46,560 bases of DNA from Porphyromonadaceae bacterium (lineage in GTDB: Bacteria; Bacteroidota; Bacteroidia; Bacteroidales; Dysgonomonadaceae). The DNA lies in NCBI GenBank assembly GCA_022840285.1, contig JALHIE010000008.1, positions 1 to 46,560 on the forward strand, in the 5' to 3' direction. Of the stretch, positions 8,811 to 19,100 are shown piece by piece; positions within the stretch are counted from its first letter, which is position 1, and the number at the start of each line of letters is the position of its first letter. The translations under genes were made by a program, and so were the position numbers. The notes under the pieces were generated by a model. That model was given only the letters and a program-made list of their open reading frames with translations, was not told the origin of the DNA and did not search any database.

Positions 8811-9971
8811 ATGGTTATGAACAAAAAGTTTACCTGTTGGCGGCAATTGATTCTTATTGTTGTAAACAGTTTGATTGTTGGTTCGCTCACCTCCTGCTCA
8901 TCCATCAGGGATGCAAACAGGTTGTCTCGTTATTCCCCGAAAACGGTATTGAAACTACCTCCTTCAAGCGATAATCCCCGGAACAGTGAAGGCGATTTTA
9001 TAACTCTTCAGGACGGGAGGATCCTGTTCGTGTACAGCCACTATACCGCAGGATCCGGAGGTGATCATGATCCCGCCTTTCTTGCGGGGAGGATCTCTGA
9101 AGACGGAGGAAGAACCTGGACAAATGAGGATAAGACCATCGTTGAAAATGAAGGGGGGATGAATGTCATGTCGGTTTCACTGCTTCGTTTACAAAACGGA
9201 GATATTGCCCTCTTTTATTTGAAGAAGAACTCAACGGAAGACTGTACTCCCATGATGCGGATCTCTAAGGATGAAGCCCGGACGTGGAGTGATCCGATAC
9301 CCTGTATTACCGACAGAAAAGGGTATTTTGTACTCAACAACGACAGGGTCATTCAATTACAAGACGGTCGATTATTGATGGCTGTGGCGTTACATAAAAC
9401 TCCGGGAGGAGAATGGATGAATAAAGCCCATTTATATTGTTACTACTCGGATGATAATGGTCAGACCTGGCAAACCGATTCACAAGTCCCAAATAATACA
9501 GATATTGTTACGCAAGAACCCGGATTAATTGAACTGAAAGACGGTGGAGTAATGATGTTTATCCGTGCAAGCGGAGGATTTCAGCAATTATCTTATTCAT
9601 CCGATAGGGGTCAGACATGGAGTCACATTGAAACCAGCAATATCCCGTCACCTCTATCACCTGCTACTATCGAAAGAATTCCCGAAACAGGAGACTGGTT
9701 ACTGGTGTGGAACAATAACGACGGTTCAAACCCTGAAACAAAGGGCATGAGGACACCAATGACGGTTGCTGTTTCCAAAGATGAAGGTAAAACATGGGAG
9801 AAAATCAAAGATATTCATAGTGATACAGACGGATGGTATTGCTATGCGGCAGTACACTTTGTAAATAAAGAAAACATTTTACTCAGTTATTGCGCCGGAA
9901 GCCAATCGCAGAAAACACACTTGGCTGTCGCGGAAAATACGTTATTGCATATAAAATGGATATACGAATAA
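8811..9971 (+). CDS. sialidase-like Asp-box lipoprotein
   Basis: A 386-residue lipoprotein (lipobox LTSC, Cys29) with five Asp-boxes at residues 96-103, 152-159 (degenerate, SKDEARTW), 213-220, 263-270 and 322-329. It belongs to the same superfamily as the upstream protein but is clearly diverged from it, so the pair is not a recent tandem duplicate. Related proteins include GH33 sialidases and other exo-acting propeller hydrolases. The start could be 8811 (MVMNKK) or 8817 (MNKK). The next gene starts about 70 bases after the stop, in the same direction. Propeller fold secure, substrate unknown. Confidence 0.82.
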   Translation: MVMNKKFTCWRQLILIVVNSLIVGSLTSCSSIRDANRLSRYSPKTVLKLPPSSDNPRNSEGDFITLQDGRILFVYSHYTAGSGGDHDPAFLAGRISEDGGRTWTNEDKTIVENEGGMNVMSVSLLRLQNGDIALFYLKKNSTEDCTPMMRISKDEARTWSDPIPCITDRKGYFVLNNDRVIQLQDGRLLMAVALHKTPGGEWMNKAHLYCYYSDDNGQTWQTDSQVPNNTDIVTQEPGLIELKDGGVMMFIRASGGFQQLSYSSDRGQTWSHIETSNIPSPLSPATIERIPETGDWLLVWNNNDGSNPETKGMRTPMTVAVSKDEGKTWEKIKDIHSDTDGWYCYAAVHFVNKENILLSYCAGSQSQKTHLAVAENTLLHIKWIYE

Positions 9972-10042
9972 CAACACCGCATAGAAAGTGGATAAAATAC
10001 TCAACCAACGATAAACTACCAATAAAATTTGATTATAACAAA

Positions 10043-12763
10043 ATGAGAACCAGAATTACATTCCTATTCGTTATCGCATTATGCTGCTCACATTTATGCT
10101 ATGGGCAAGAGGTAAAGACTGAGCGCGCGTATAAAGCAGTGCTTACATCACAGAATGGGCACAAAGGTCAATTTATCTGGAAGATGAAGAAAGCGACCGA
10201 TTTGACGATAAGAACAGAAGATATTTCCACAACAAATGCCTGTACTGAGGACTGGATGCCGGCGATTGTTCCCGGAACAGTGCTCAACTCTTTGGTATAT
10301 AATAAAATATATCCCGAACCTTATTATGGATTAAACAATAAACTGGAATCTAACCTGATTCCGGATCTTTACCATGCCGGTCGCGATTTCTATACTTATT
10401 GGTTCAGAACAGAGTTTGAGACTCCCGCTGATGGTTTTAAAAATAAAAAAACGTGGTTGCAGGTTGATGGGGTCAATTACCGTGCCGAATTGTGGTTAAA
10501 TGGAAAGATGATAGGTAGCGTTGTGGGCATGTTTTATCAGGATCATATAGATATATCCGATTACATTCACTTTGATCAAACAAACGTATTGGCAATTAAA
10601 GTTTACCCCGTAGATGTGCCGGGTACAATAAAACCAAAAGGGAAGAAAGCGATTGGTGCACTGAATAATGAATTTCAGAACGGTGGCAACGGGGAAATCG
10701 GGAAAAACGTAACGCAACTGATGACCGTGGGCTGGGATTTTACATTCCTGGACGGAATAAGGGATCGCAATACCGGGATATGGAGAACTATATCCATATA
10801 TACTACGGGGAATGTGACGCTTCGTCATCCTTTTGTCAAGTCCGATTTGTCCAAACCCGGTTATGATTTGTCACGACAAACAGTTTCAGTGGAGGTTATC
10901 AATCCCAATGACAGTTGGACAGTTCATGAACTGACCGTTGAAGGGGAAATAAAAAATGAGAACATCACCTTTGAAAAGCAGGTACGGTTAATCAGGGGAG
11001 AACAGGAAGAGGTGCTTTTTACTCCGGATGAGTTTCCCCAGTTGGCCATCAAGAATCCCCGCTTGTGGTGGCCCATAAATAAAGGGCCACAGGAGTTGTA
11101 TGATCTTAGCCTAAGAGTAAAGGATAAATCAGGAAATATCCTGGATTCTATCTCGGTCCAATTTGGAATAAGGGAGATAACCTCCCACACCGATACACCG
11201 GACAGATCACGTACATTTTGTGTGAACGGCAAACCGATTTTCATAAAGGGAACCAACTGGCTTCCAGAAAATATGCTTCGAAATTCAAATGAACGCACCT
11301 ATGCTGAATTGCGTTACACGGCACAGTCTGGAATTAATATGATCCGCTTCTGGGGTGGAGGAATCACGGAATCCGATTATTTTTTTCAGTTGTGTGATGA
11401 ACTGGGTATTATGGTATGGACCGAGTTCTGGATGACCGGGGATACAAAACATCCGGCAGATAAGAACGTATATTACAGCAATGTAGCTTCTACAGTCAAA
11501 CGCATCCGCAATCACCCCTCTTTGGCCTATTATGTTTCATCCAACGAGTCTACGGAGATGTCCGAAACTGAAATTCTGATTAACCGGCTGGACGGAACAC
11601 GCGGATATCAGATGCAATCGGAATGTTGCGGAGTACATGATGGGAGTCCATACAAACAGGTGAACATTATGCGCCATTATGAAAATACAGCTTCCGATAG
11701 AGGAAGCCGCATAGATGGCTTTAACCCTGAGTATGGGGCACCTTCCCTGCCCACAGTGGAATGTTTACGTGAAATGATGGATGAGAAAGATCTTTGGCCA
11801 ATCAACAAGAACGTTTGGGATTATTCCGATGGAAATGGGTTTCATCTGATGACATCACTCTACACCGATATGGTTAATGAATACGGGCCATCTGATAATA
11901 TTGAGGAGTTTGCGGAGAAAGGACAGTTTGTTGGAGCATTTAATTATAAAAGCATCTGGGAAGTCTGGAATTATAATAAATTGAATTATGGCGACCGCTA
12001 TGCTTCCGGATTTCTGTTCTGGTACCACAATTCTCCTATCCGTCAGGTTTGTTCCCGCATGTGGGACTGGTCGCTGGAACCAACGGCTGCCCTATATGCT
12101 GCTCAGAACGCTTGTGAACCTTTACATCCTCAGTTTGATTATCTTAAAAATACAGTTTCGGTGGTGAATGATTATTACCGCTCTTATGATAATTATAAGG
12201 TAAAAGCCGAAGTTTACGACCTGAATTCAACGAAAATTTTCTCCAAAGAAGCAAAAATCAATATCCCTGAAGACGGCGTTTGTGAGGATATTTTCAAAAT
12301 TGATTTTCCGACAGATGTTACCGGTGTTCACTTCATAAAACTAAGATTATTGAATGAAAAAGGAAAAGAGGTAGGAAGTAATTTCTATTGGCGCTCCAAT
12401 AGTAAATACGAAGGAAAAAACACATTAACAGGACCAACTACCGCCGGATTTCAGGACCTATCCAAACTGAAAAAAGCCAAACTCAGGGTAAATTACAAAA
12501 CACGTGAAGAGAACAATGGTTTTTTTGTGGAAATAGATATCAACAATACGTCCGGCTCTATTGCCTTTTTTACTCAACTGCAATTTCTGGATGGTAACGA
12601 TTCTCCTGTTCGTCCCTCTTTTTATACGGATAATTTTTTCTCATTGCTTCCTGGAGAGAGAAAAATCATTACCATAGAAGTTAATAAGGAGAAATTGCCT
12701 GAAAATAGAAAATTGGTAGTGAAAGGATGGAATATTAATAAACAGGTATTTCCTCTTAATTAA
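10043..12763 (+). CDS. GH2 exo-glycosidase (beta-mannosidase / exo-beta-glucosaminidase type)
   Basis: A 906-residue secreted enzyme; the ATG at 10043 starts a type I signal peptide (cleavage near CYG-Q22), whereas the open frame running back to 9890 overlaps the previous gene. Domains follow GH2: a sugar-binding jelly-roll (about 60-240), an immunoglobulin-like domain (about 255-375), a TIM barrel (about 395-700) and C-terminal beta domains. The barrel shows KGTNWLPENMLR, IRFWGGG, the acid/base Glu502 in SSNES and the nucleophile Glu563 in NPEYGAPSLP. This layout fits the mannosidase / glucosaminidase side of GH2 rather than LacZ. It probably acts in the periplasm on fragments freed by the neighbouring enzymes. 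Confidence 0.9.
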   Translation: MRTRITFLFVIALCCSHLCYGQEVKTERAYKAVLTSQNGHKGQFIWKMKKATDLTIRTEDISTTNACTEDWMPAIVPGTVLNSLVYNKIYPEPYYGLNNKLESNLIPDLYHAGRDFYTYWFRTEFETPADGFKNKKTWLQVDGVNYRAELWLNGKMIGSVVGMFYQDHIDISDYIHFDQTNVLAIKVYPVDVPGTIKPKGKKAIGALNNEFQNGGNGEIGKNVTQLMTVGWDFTFLDGIRDRNTGIWRTISIYTTGNVTLRHPFVKSDLSKPGYDLSRQTVSVEVINPNDSWTVHELTVEGEIKNENITFEKQVRLIRGEQEEVLFTPDEFPQLAIKNPRLWWPINKGPQELYDLSLRVKDKSGNILDSISVQFGIREITSHTDTPDRSRTFCVNGKPIFIKGTNWLPENMLRNSNERTYAELRYTAQSGINMIRFWGGGITESDYFFQLCDELGIMVWTEFWMTGDTKHPADKNVYYSNVASTVKRIRNHPSLAYYVSSNESTEMSETEILINRLDGTRGYQMQSECCGVHDGSPYKQVNIMRHYENTASDRGSRIDGFNPEYGAPSLPTVECLREMMDEKDLWPINKNVWDYSDGNGFHLMTSLYTDMVNEYGPSDNIEEFAEKGQFVGAFNYKSIWEVWNYNKLNYGDRYASGFLFWYHNSPIRQVCSRMWDWSLEPTAALYAAQNACEPLHPQFDYLKNTVSVVNDYYRSYDNYKVKAEVYDLNSTKIFSKEAKINIPEDGVCEDIFKIDFPTDVTGVHFIKLRLLNEKGKEVGSNFYWRSNSKYEGKNTLTGPTTAGFQDLSKLKKAKLRVNYKTREENNGFFVEIDINNTSGSIAFFTQLQFLDGNDSPVRPSFYTDNFFSLLPGERKIITIEVNKEKLPENRKLVVKGWNINKQVFPLN

Positions 12764-12875
12764 GATAGAACTGATACATACCTCATAGCTTCAAGAGCTC
12801 TATCCACAGAAAAAATCCGAGGAGATAGCCAATCGTTATTGAGCCAGGTGTGTCCAAACGACTTTTTGATTTCTT

Positions 12876-14807
12876 ATGAACACCAAATTTTTTGTTATTG
12901 CCTTTCTTGGTATGCTTTTGATAGCGTCTTGTAACGAGTCAAAACAATCCCCTGGTCCTGCACCATCGGATTTCAAAATGATCTTGCGCTTGTGGCCTGA
13001 GCACCACAATGACACGGTTTTAAGAAATGAGTTCCTACAGGCCATGCAGGCATATCCCAACACATTCGAGGAGGTTTGGCTCTGTGCGGAGTTCGAAACG
13101 CTATCGATGGATGTCCATCGCCAATCAGCCGCATCCATGGCCGTCGCTGCTCAAAAAATACGCGAGATCGGAGTGATCCCCTCCGTTCAAGCGATCACGC
13201 TGGGACATGGGGATAACTTTGAAAGCGGGTCTGAGGAGTTAATTCCCACGGAATGGGGTGCAATCACTGACGCTAACGGTGTCGTGACACGTACCGGTCA
13301 CTGCCCACGTCAACCCAAATATCACGAATACCTGAAAGAGATGTACGCACTCTACGCCGAACGTTGCCAACCGGATATCGTATGGCTGGATGACGATCTG
13401 CGCGTAACACACCATTGGCCGGCCCGTCAACTGTGCTTCTGCGACACCTGTATCCGTCAATTCAATGACCAGTACGGCAGACAATGGAGCAGGGAGACTT
13501 TGGTACAGGCCTTGGATGCGAATGACGAAAAGGGTGTTGTGAGACAACAATGGATTGCTTTCTCACAAGAAAGTCTCGCCAGCGTTGCCCGCACCATCTC
13601 CAGAAGTGTTCACCGCGTTTCGCCCAAAACGCGCATGGGATTGCAGCATGCAAACTTCCACAGGGAACTCCTTGAAGGCAGGGATTGGAATCCCATTTTT
13701 AGGGCGATGAAAGAGGAGACAGGGCTGACCCCAGCCTCCAGGCCCGGAAATGGTTTTTATAACGATCATGCCCCCCGCGAAATGGTAATGAAAGGGTACG
13801 ACATGGCGCGACAAATCCGACGCCTCGATCCCGACATAAAAGAGATCGCTGCAGAAATTGAGGGGTATCGTCATTACGCCAGCGGAAAGTCACCACACGG
13901 ACTGTGCGTTGAATCGCTATTCTATTTATCCATGGGTGCCACTCAGCTTTCATACGCCATCATCTGCTCCGCATCGGAACCAATGGAGTGGTATGCCGAC
14001 AACTACTTCAAGAAACTGCAGGAGTGGCGTCCTTTTTACGAGGAATATGCCCGGTTTAATGAAGGAACCGAACCTGGCGGATTGGATCCTTACATCAGTC
14101 CGAAGCAAGTGATTCGGGAAAAACGGCCGGGCGATCCTTCATTCGGATGGACGACAACCGGTGCGAACGACCCTGTCCTTTCACTGTCATTTCTGGGAAT
14201 ACCGTTTTGTCCCGACGGCAATAACCCATCAGCCTTGATTATGGATGCAGAAGCGATCAGCGGCCTCAACAAAGAGGAAGCGATTTTTCTTTTTCAACAC
14301 CGCGGGATACTACTCAATGCGCCTGCATGGAAAGTTGCCCAACAACGGAGATTGGACACTCTGCTTACCGCTATCCCGGCTCCCGAAGGATTGACCCACG
14401 TGTCCTGCTTCCTATCACCAGGAGGAGGCCGAACAGCCGTGGTTCCTTCGTATGATCCCTCCATCTCCAATACGCAACGGTTGAATTTATTAGGCATCGC
14501 CGATTGGACAACGTGTCACCGGATGCCCGCCATCATGGAAACGGTCGCTCAAGCCGTTGTTGTTCCCCGAATAGATGGAAGGGGAAAACTTCGTTCGGTC
14601 ACCCTCCTGAATTGCAGCATATCGGATCAGCCGGAAACACAACTTCGGTTGCGCGGATGCGACCCAAACAAAAAACAACAGTTCATCTGGAAAAAAGCGG
14701 GACAACCGGATGTGATTCTCCGCCCGCAATATGACGGATCCGATGCAATCATCCGGATACCCACGCTGGAAGGATGGAACATCGGGTGGGTAGCAATAAC
14801 ATCGTGA
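12876..14807 (+). CDS. lipoprotein with putative TIM-barrel hydrolase domain, family not recognised
   Basis: A 643-residue lipoprotein (lipobox IASC, Cys19). The first 400 residues look like a glycosidase-type (beta/alpha)8 barrel: KMILRLWPEHHN near the start, PSVQAITLGHGD, a probable acidic centre Asp172-Asp173-Asp174 in VWLDDDLR, then a cysteine cluster CFCDTC (187-192) as found in some GH42-like and cellulase-fold proteins, where it can hold zinc. The last 200 residues look like beta-sandwich material. I cannot name a CAZy family. It closes the carbohydrate run and faces the phytase gene tail to tail, with 37 bases between the stops. Its codons look GC-richer than those of the preceding genes. 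Confidence 0.65.
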   Translation: MNTKFFVIAFLGMLLIASCNESKQSPGPAPSDFKMILRLWPEHHNDTVLRNEFLQAMQAYPNTFEEVWLCAEFETLSMDVHRQSAASMAVAAQKIREIGVIPSVQAITLGHGDNFESGSEELIPTEWGAITDANGVVTRTGHCPRQPKYHEYLKEMYALYAERCQPDIVWLDDDLRVTHHWPARQLCFCDTCIRQFNDQYGRQWSRETLVQALDANDEKGVVRQQWIAFSQESLASVARTISRSVHRVSPKTRMGLQHANFHRELLEGRDWNPIFRAMKEETGLTPASRPGNGFYNDHAPREMVMKGYDMARQIRRLDPDIKEIAAEIEGYRHYASGKSPHGLCVESLFYLSMGATQLSYAIICSASEPMEWYADNYFKKLQEWRPFYEEYARFNEGTEPGGLDPYISPKQVIREKRPGDPSFGWTTTGANDPVLSLSFLGIPFCPDGNNPSALIMDAEAISGLNKEEAIFLFQHRGILLNAPAWKVAQQRRLDTLLTAIPAPEGLTHVSCFLSPGGGRTAVVPSYDPSISNTQRLNLLGIADWTTCHRMPAIMETVAQAVVVPRIDGRGKLRSVTLLNCSISDQPETQLRLRGCDPNKKQQFIWKKAGQPDVILRPQYDGSDAIIRIPTLEGWNIGWVAITS

Positions 14808-14844
14808 ATCGGCTTAGGTATGGGAAGACAATCTACCGTTCTGA

Positions 14845-15903
14845 TCAATTGTCACCGGTAACGGACGAAACATCAATCAGCTTTTGAAATTTCCGCCAAT
14901 CGTAAAAATGAAAAGTCCTGTCGTCGCTCATAGCAATAAATATTCCTTCCGTAAAAGGTTCTCCGAAGTTTAGGGCGGAAACATCGGAACCGTCGCTTTG
15001 CGTTGCACTGACCGGAATTTCGGCAATCAGAGGATGAAAGTGCGGATCTCCGTCCGTCCCTTCCCGCGGATATACCATGAAAGAATGATCCGATTGGTTA
15101 GACACCAAAATATAACCGGTACGGGCCGATTTCCTATAAATGGAGATTCCTTCGTTGTCTTCCTTAAAACCAAAATCAGCAAACAGGGCAAGTTCTTCGT
15201 TCCCTGATGCCGGGTCGGCATAATATTTTCTCACCCCGGTTTGTTCGTCCGAATAATAAACAAAGCCCAGTTCGTTATCAACAGCAATGGATTCAATCTC
15301 TTTCTTGCCGCTGTATTTCCCGAATTGCCGAATCAATTCGCCGGTTATCCCCCCCTGTGAATCCGGTTTTAATAAATACTGAAACAAATATCCGTCCGGT
15401 GGCCCCTCCTTTCGGCTCACAATAGCATAAATCTGGCTCTTTCCCACAGAATCTTGTTTCGTATATAAAGCTATTCCCATTGGCGCACGTTGCTCCTGAT
15501 TCACAAAAACCGGTATACCACCGTTATCCAAAGCTTTCATGTCGGGTAGCGAAAACACCCGGATGCTGTTTGTCTCCCTTTCCGTAACCACTGCAATATC
15601 GACAAGAGTGTCTCCAAGTTCCAAGCTGTAAGCAATATCTACATTATTCGGCCTTTTTAATCCGGTAACGGTATTGATAATATTTCCCCGCAGGTCATAA
15701 ACATACAATGCTCCATCGCTGTCTTTATCCGTACCCACAATCAACGATCGGGTCATATCGGCAGGATTTACCCAGATTGCCGGATCATCGGTATCGTGTT
15801 TGGCTTTGGCTGTGATTACATCGGGAACAACAGCGTTTGTTTTTTTATGGGATTGGCAGCCTGCCAGTAACAGTACCGCCGAAAGCAAGATGATTTTCTT
15901 CAT
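14845..15903 (-). CDS. beta-propeller phytase (3-phytase) lipoprotein
   Basis: A 352-residue lipoprotein (LLAGC, Cys16) of the beta-propeller phytase family, calcium-dependent enzymes that take phosphates off inositol hexakisphosphate. Family motifs in order: HDTDDPAIWVNP (36-47), a GTDKDSDGALYVYDL strand, KRPNNVDIAY (83-92), KEIESIAVDNELGFVYYSDE, KEDNEGISIY and ILVSNQSDHSFMVYPR. Length agrees with the family. As a lipoprotein it would face the periplasm or cell surface. It diverges from a TonB-dependent receptor gene across a 200-base control region with a perfect inverted repeat, so the two are probably co-regulated, plausibly by phosphate need (inference). Confidence 0.9.
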   Translation of the reverse strand: MKKIILLSAVLLLAGCQSHKKTNAVVPDVITAKAKHDTDDPAIWVNPADMTRSLIVGTDKDSDGALYVYDLRGNIINTVTGLKRPNNVDIAYSLELGDTLVDIAVVTERETNSIRVFSLPDMKALDNGGIPVFVNQEQRAPMGIALYTKQDSVGKSQIYAIVSRKEGPPDGYLFQYLLKPDSQGGITGELIRQFGKYSGKKEIESIAVDNELGFVYYSDEQTGVRKYYADPASGNEELALFADFGFKEDNEGISIYRKSARTGYILVSNQSDHSFMVYPREGTDGDPHFHPLIAEIPVSATQSDGSDVSALNFGEPFTEGIFIAMSDDRTFHFYDWRKFQKLIDVSSVTGDN

Positions 15904-15921
15904 TTTAACTGTTTAATACCG

Positions 15922-15929
15922 CAAAAATA
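15922..15929 (-). promoter_or_regulatory. -7 box of the phytase promoter
   Basis: On the minus strand this reads TATTTTTG, a match to TAnnTTTG, 18 bases before the phytase start codon. A TTTTTTG lies 16 bases upstream as a possible -33 box. Confidence 0.5.
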
Positions 15930-15955
15930 CCTCTTTCAGATCAAACAAAAAACTA

Positions 15956-15988
15956 AGATATTGTTACGAAGCACAAGTAACAATATCT
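15956..15988. promoter_or_regulatory. perfect 12-bp inverted repeat, candidate shared operator
   Basis: AGATATTGTTAC (15956-15967) and GTAACAATATCT (15977-15988) are exact reverse complements around a 9-base spacer. The element sits in the phytase/TonB-receptor divergent region, 27 bases upstream of the phytase -7 box. It has no T tract and lies outside any gene, so a dimeric regulator's binding site is likelier than a terminator. The half-site TTGTTAC recurs before the phosphate transporter gene. Confidence 0.6.
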
Positions 15989-16109
15989 AAACTTTTTTGA
16001 AACTTTAACTTAGCCGAAACGTAATCGTTCTGTAACATAAATGTCCGTTTTTTGCAAAAATTTTCAACCGCAATTTTATTTAACATTTCACTTTATGAAT
16101 TCATCGTAT

Positions 16110-19100
16110 ATGAAAAAAATTTTTTTAAGCCTGCTGGTTTTATTGTTTTTATCGGCAAGCGTGAAAGCGAACGGAGAACCGATTGACGAAAATGCAGGCT
16201 CGGGAATAATCACCGGACGGGTTATTGACGAGACGGATATTTCGCTGCCGGGCGCAACAATCCAAATCATCGGCACCAGCAAAGGGACAGTTACCGATAT
16301 TGACGGTCACTTCCGCATTGCCGGGCTTCCGGGCAACCGGACCGAGTTTGAGCTGACCGTCTCCTATGTGGGATACGAAACCGTTTCCAGGAATATAACC
16401 CTAGGCGGGAACAGGACCGCCAACATCATTATCAAGATGGAAAGCAACGTGGTTCTCGACGAAGTTGTCGTAAAAGGGACGACCGGAGGAACACTCAGGG
16501 CAATGAATCAACAGAAGAACTCCGACCGCATCGTAAACGTGATTTCGGCCGAGCAGGTGGGTTTCTTTCCCGATCCTAATATTGGAGACGCATTGAAACG
16601 CATCTCAGGCGTTCACGTCCAATACGATCAGGGAGAGGCTAAGTTGGTAAGTGTACGCGGAACCGATCCTTCCAAGTCGACCATCTCAATCAACGGCACC
16701 GCTATGCCCGGAACCGGGGACAACCGTGCGGTGGGAGTGGATGCCATCCCGGCAGACATGGTTCAATCCATTGAACTCAGTAAAACCGTCACCCCCGATA
16801 TGGACGGCGATGCCATCGGAGGGGCAATCAACCTGACAACGCGCAAAGCACCGTATACCCGGAGGCTTTCCCTTACTGCAGGAAGTGGGTATAGCTTTCT
16901 CACAAGCGGGCCACAATACAACGGAGCGTTGACTTATGGCGAACGCTTCGTGGAGGACAAGCTGGGAATCATGCTTTCGGCCTCCATTTACCGACAATCG
17001 TTCGGCTCCAACAAACACGAATCTCCCTGGGACCCTACCAATATTGGAGACAAGGAACATTTTCTTCCCGACTACCTGAACATCGAACAAACGCTGATGG
17101 ACCGGTTGAGACAAAGTTACACCCTCGGACTTGACTACATCTTCAACCAAAGACATTCCCTCGCTTTTACGGGGATCTACAACGATTATAAAGACTGGAG
17201 AAAAAGATATACACTCCGGATCGATGACATTGGCGGCGATTACAAGGAAAACTGGAAGAAAGCTGCCGGATATGAGGATGTAGCCATTTATACCGATGCG
17301 GAGGATTATGCCGCGGCTGACGATCCGGTAAAAGTACTTGATAAGAACAACGACGGCGTTGACGACATTACCGGTAACATGTACATCGATTTCGATCCCC
17401 TGAAACCGACCATTTACCCGGAGCTGGAAAGACACGTCTATGCCGGGGAAAACAGCAACGGAGGGGAACTCACACATAAAAAAATCGTAAATGGCGCCTT
17501 GTCGGGAGATCATTTAATCGGAAAATTACGCATCGACTGGCTGGCATCGGTCATGCGGACAACCGAAGATCAACCCAAACTGAGGGACTTTGAACTGCAA
17601 AGTTCAAACGAAAAAACAGTCATCATGGATTATACCGATCCCCGCTACGTGAGAGCAAGCAGTGGATTTACCATCGACAATATAGCCCAATTGATCCAAG
17701 GAAAAAATTCTGCTGAAGTTTATAAGGTTGACACATGGGAACTGGACGGCTTCAAAGGCAAAATAGGCAACTCGCGGTCCAATCAACAAAACTACGCCCT
17801 GAACGTCGACATTCCTCTTATCGAAGGAAAATTCAAAAACAGACTTAAACTCGGAGGAAAAGCCCGAAAAATGAGCAAGACCAAGGAAATCATAGGAAGG
17901 GTAAAGTGGAAACCGGCCGACGATCCTGCTATGCCGGGCGAATTCAATTGGGCCTGGATGTGGAATAATTTTGCTCAGAACATGAAAGATGTAAGTGCCG
18001 ATTTTCGCAATTCAAAATATTCCGTAGGACATTCCGTTGATGCAAAGTGGGTAGCTGGCCAAAACGTGGATCCCGTCAACGGGACTAAGGATTGGAAAAT
18101 TGTTACGGTATATAACAACGAGATGGCAGATGGTTACAAGGCCGATGAAGATATCTATTCGGGCTATATCATGTCTACCCAAAGTTTTGGCAACCACTTC
18201 AGCGTAATCGCAGGATTGAGAATGGAGCATACCGATATTTACTATAAAGGAACTGAATATACTCAACGTGCCGACGTAACCGACGAGGTGGAGGTTTCAA
18301 CATCCTATGATTCGTGGTTGCCGGGAATACACTTCAGGTGGGCTCCGGAAAAGAGGAGTGTCATAAGACTCGCCTATTCCCGTACGATCAGCCGCCCCGA
18401 CTACAGGGACCTGGTCCCTTATGTAAAATCGGACATTCGCAACAGTACGCTGAAATTCGGTAATCCGGAACTATTGCCCACGCATTCTCAGAACTTCGAC
18501 TTATTGGGAGAATGGTATTTGGGTTCAATAGGATTGATTTCGGGAGGTGTATATTTCAAAAACATTCAGGATTTCAGGTCCGTGAACTATTTTGAACTTC
18601 CCTGGAATGAAGGGAAAGAGCATGTTCCCACCATTGAAGAAGTTTCTGCCAATCCAAATGCGGACCCCAAAAACGTGCAAACGTACATTAAAGACTATAA
18701 CAAAGCTCAAAATAAACCCTTTAAGGTAGAGCAGCCAATAAACGGAGGAAACGCCAACCTGTTTGGGATGGAACTTGCTTTCCAACGCAACCTCGACTTC
18801 CTGGGAAATTTTTTCCGCCGGTTTAACCTGTACGCCAATTACACGCACAACTGGGTTTTCGACCGTAACAAAGAAGACGATAATGCGAGACTGGTGGGTA
18901 CAGCCGATGACATCGCAAACGTTTCCCTTTCTTACGAAACACGGAAAATAAACGCGCGGGTATCGCTGAATTATACTTCCGATTTCCTGATCGGGTCGGG
19001 AAGCACAACACAAGATTACAGGTATTATGACGACGTTACCTACCTGGACGCCAACCTCGATTACTTCGTTACCCAAAAACTGGTTATATTTGCATCGGGC

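Noticed and set aside
7461..9971. Recent tandem duplication of the two Asp-box genes
   Set aside because: Their proteins share only the Asp-box pattern, differ in export signal and spacing of the boxes, and show no DNA-level similarity by eye.
16686..17513. 275-codon minus-strand open frame inside the TonB receptor gene
   Set aside because: Shadow of the receptor plug and barrel coding sequence; no recognisable protein features.
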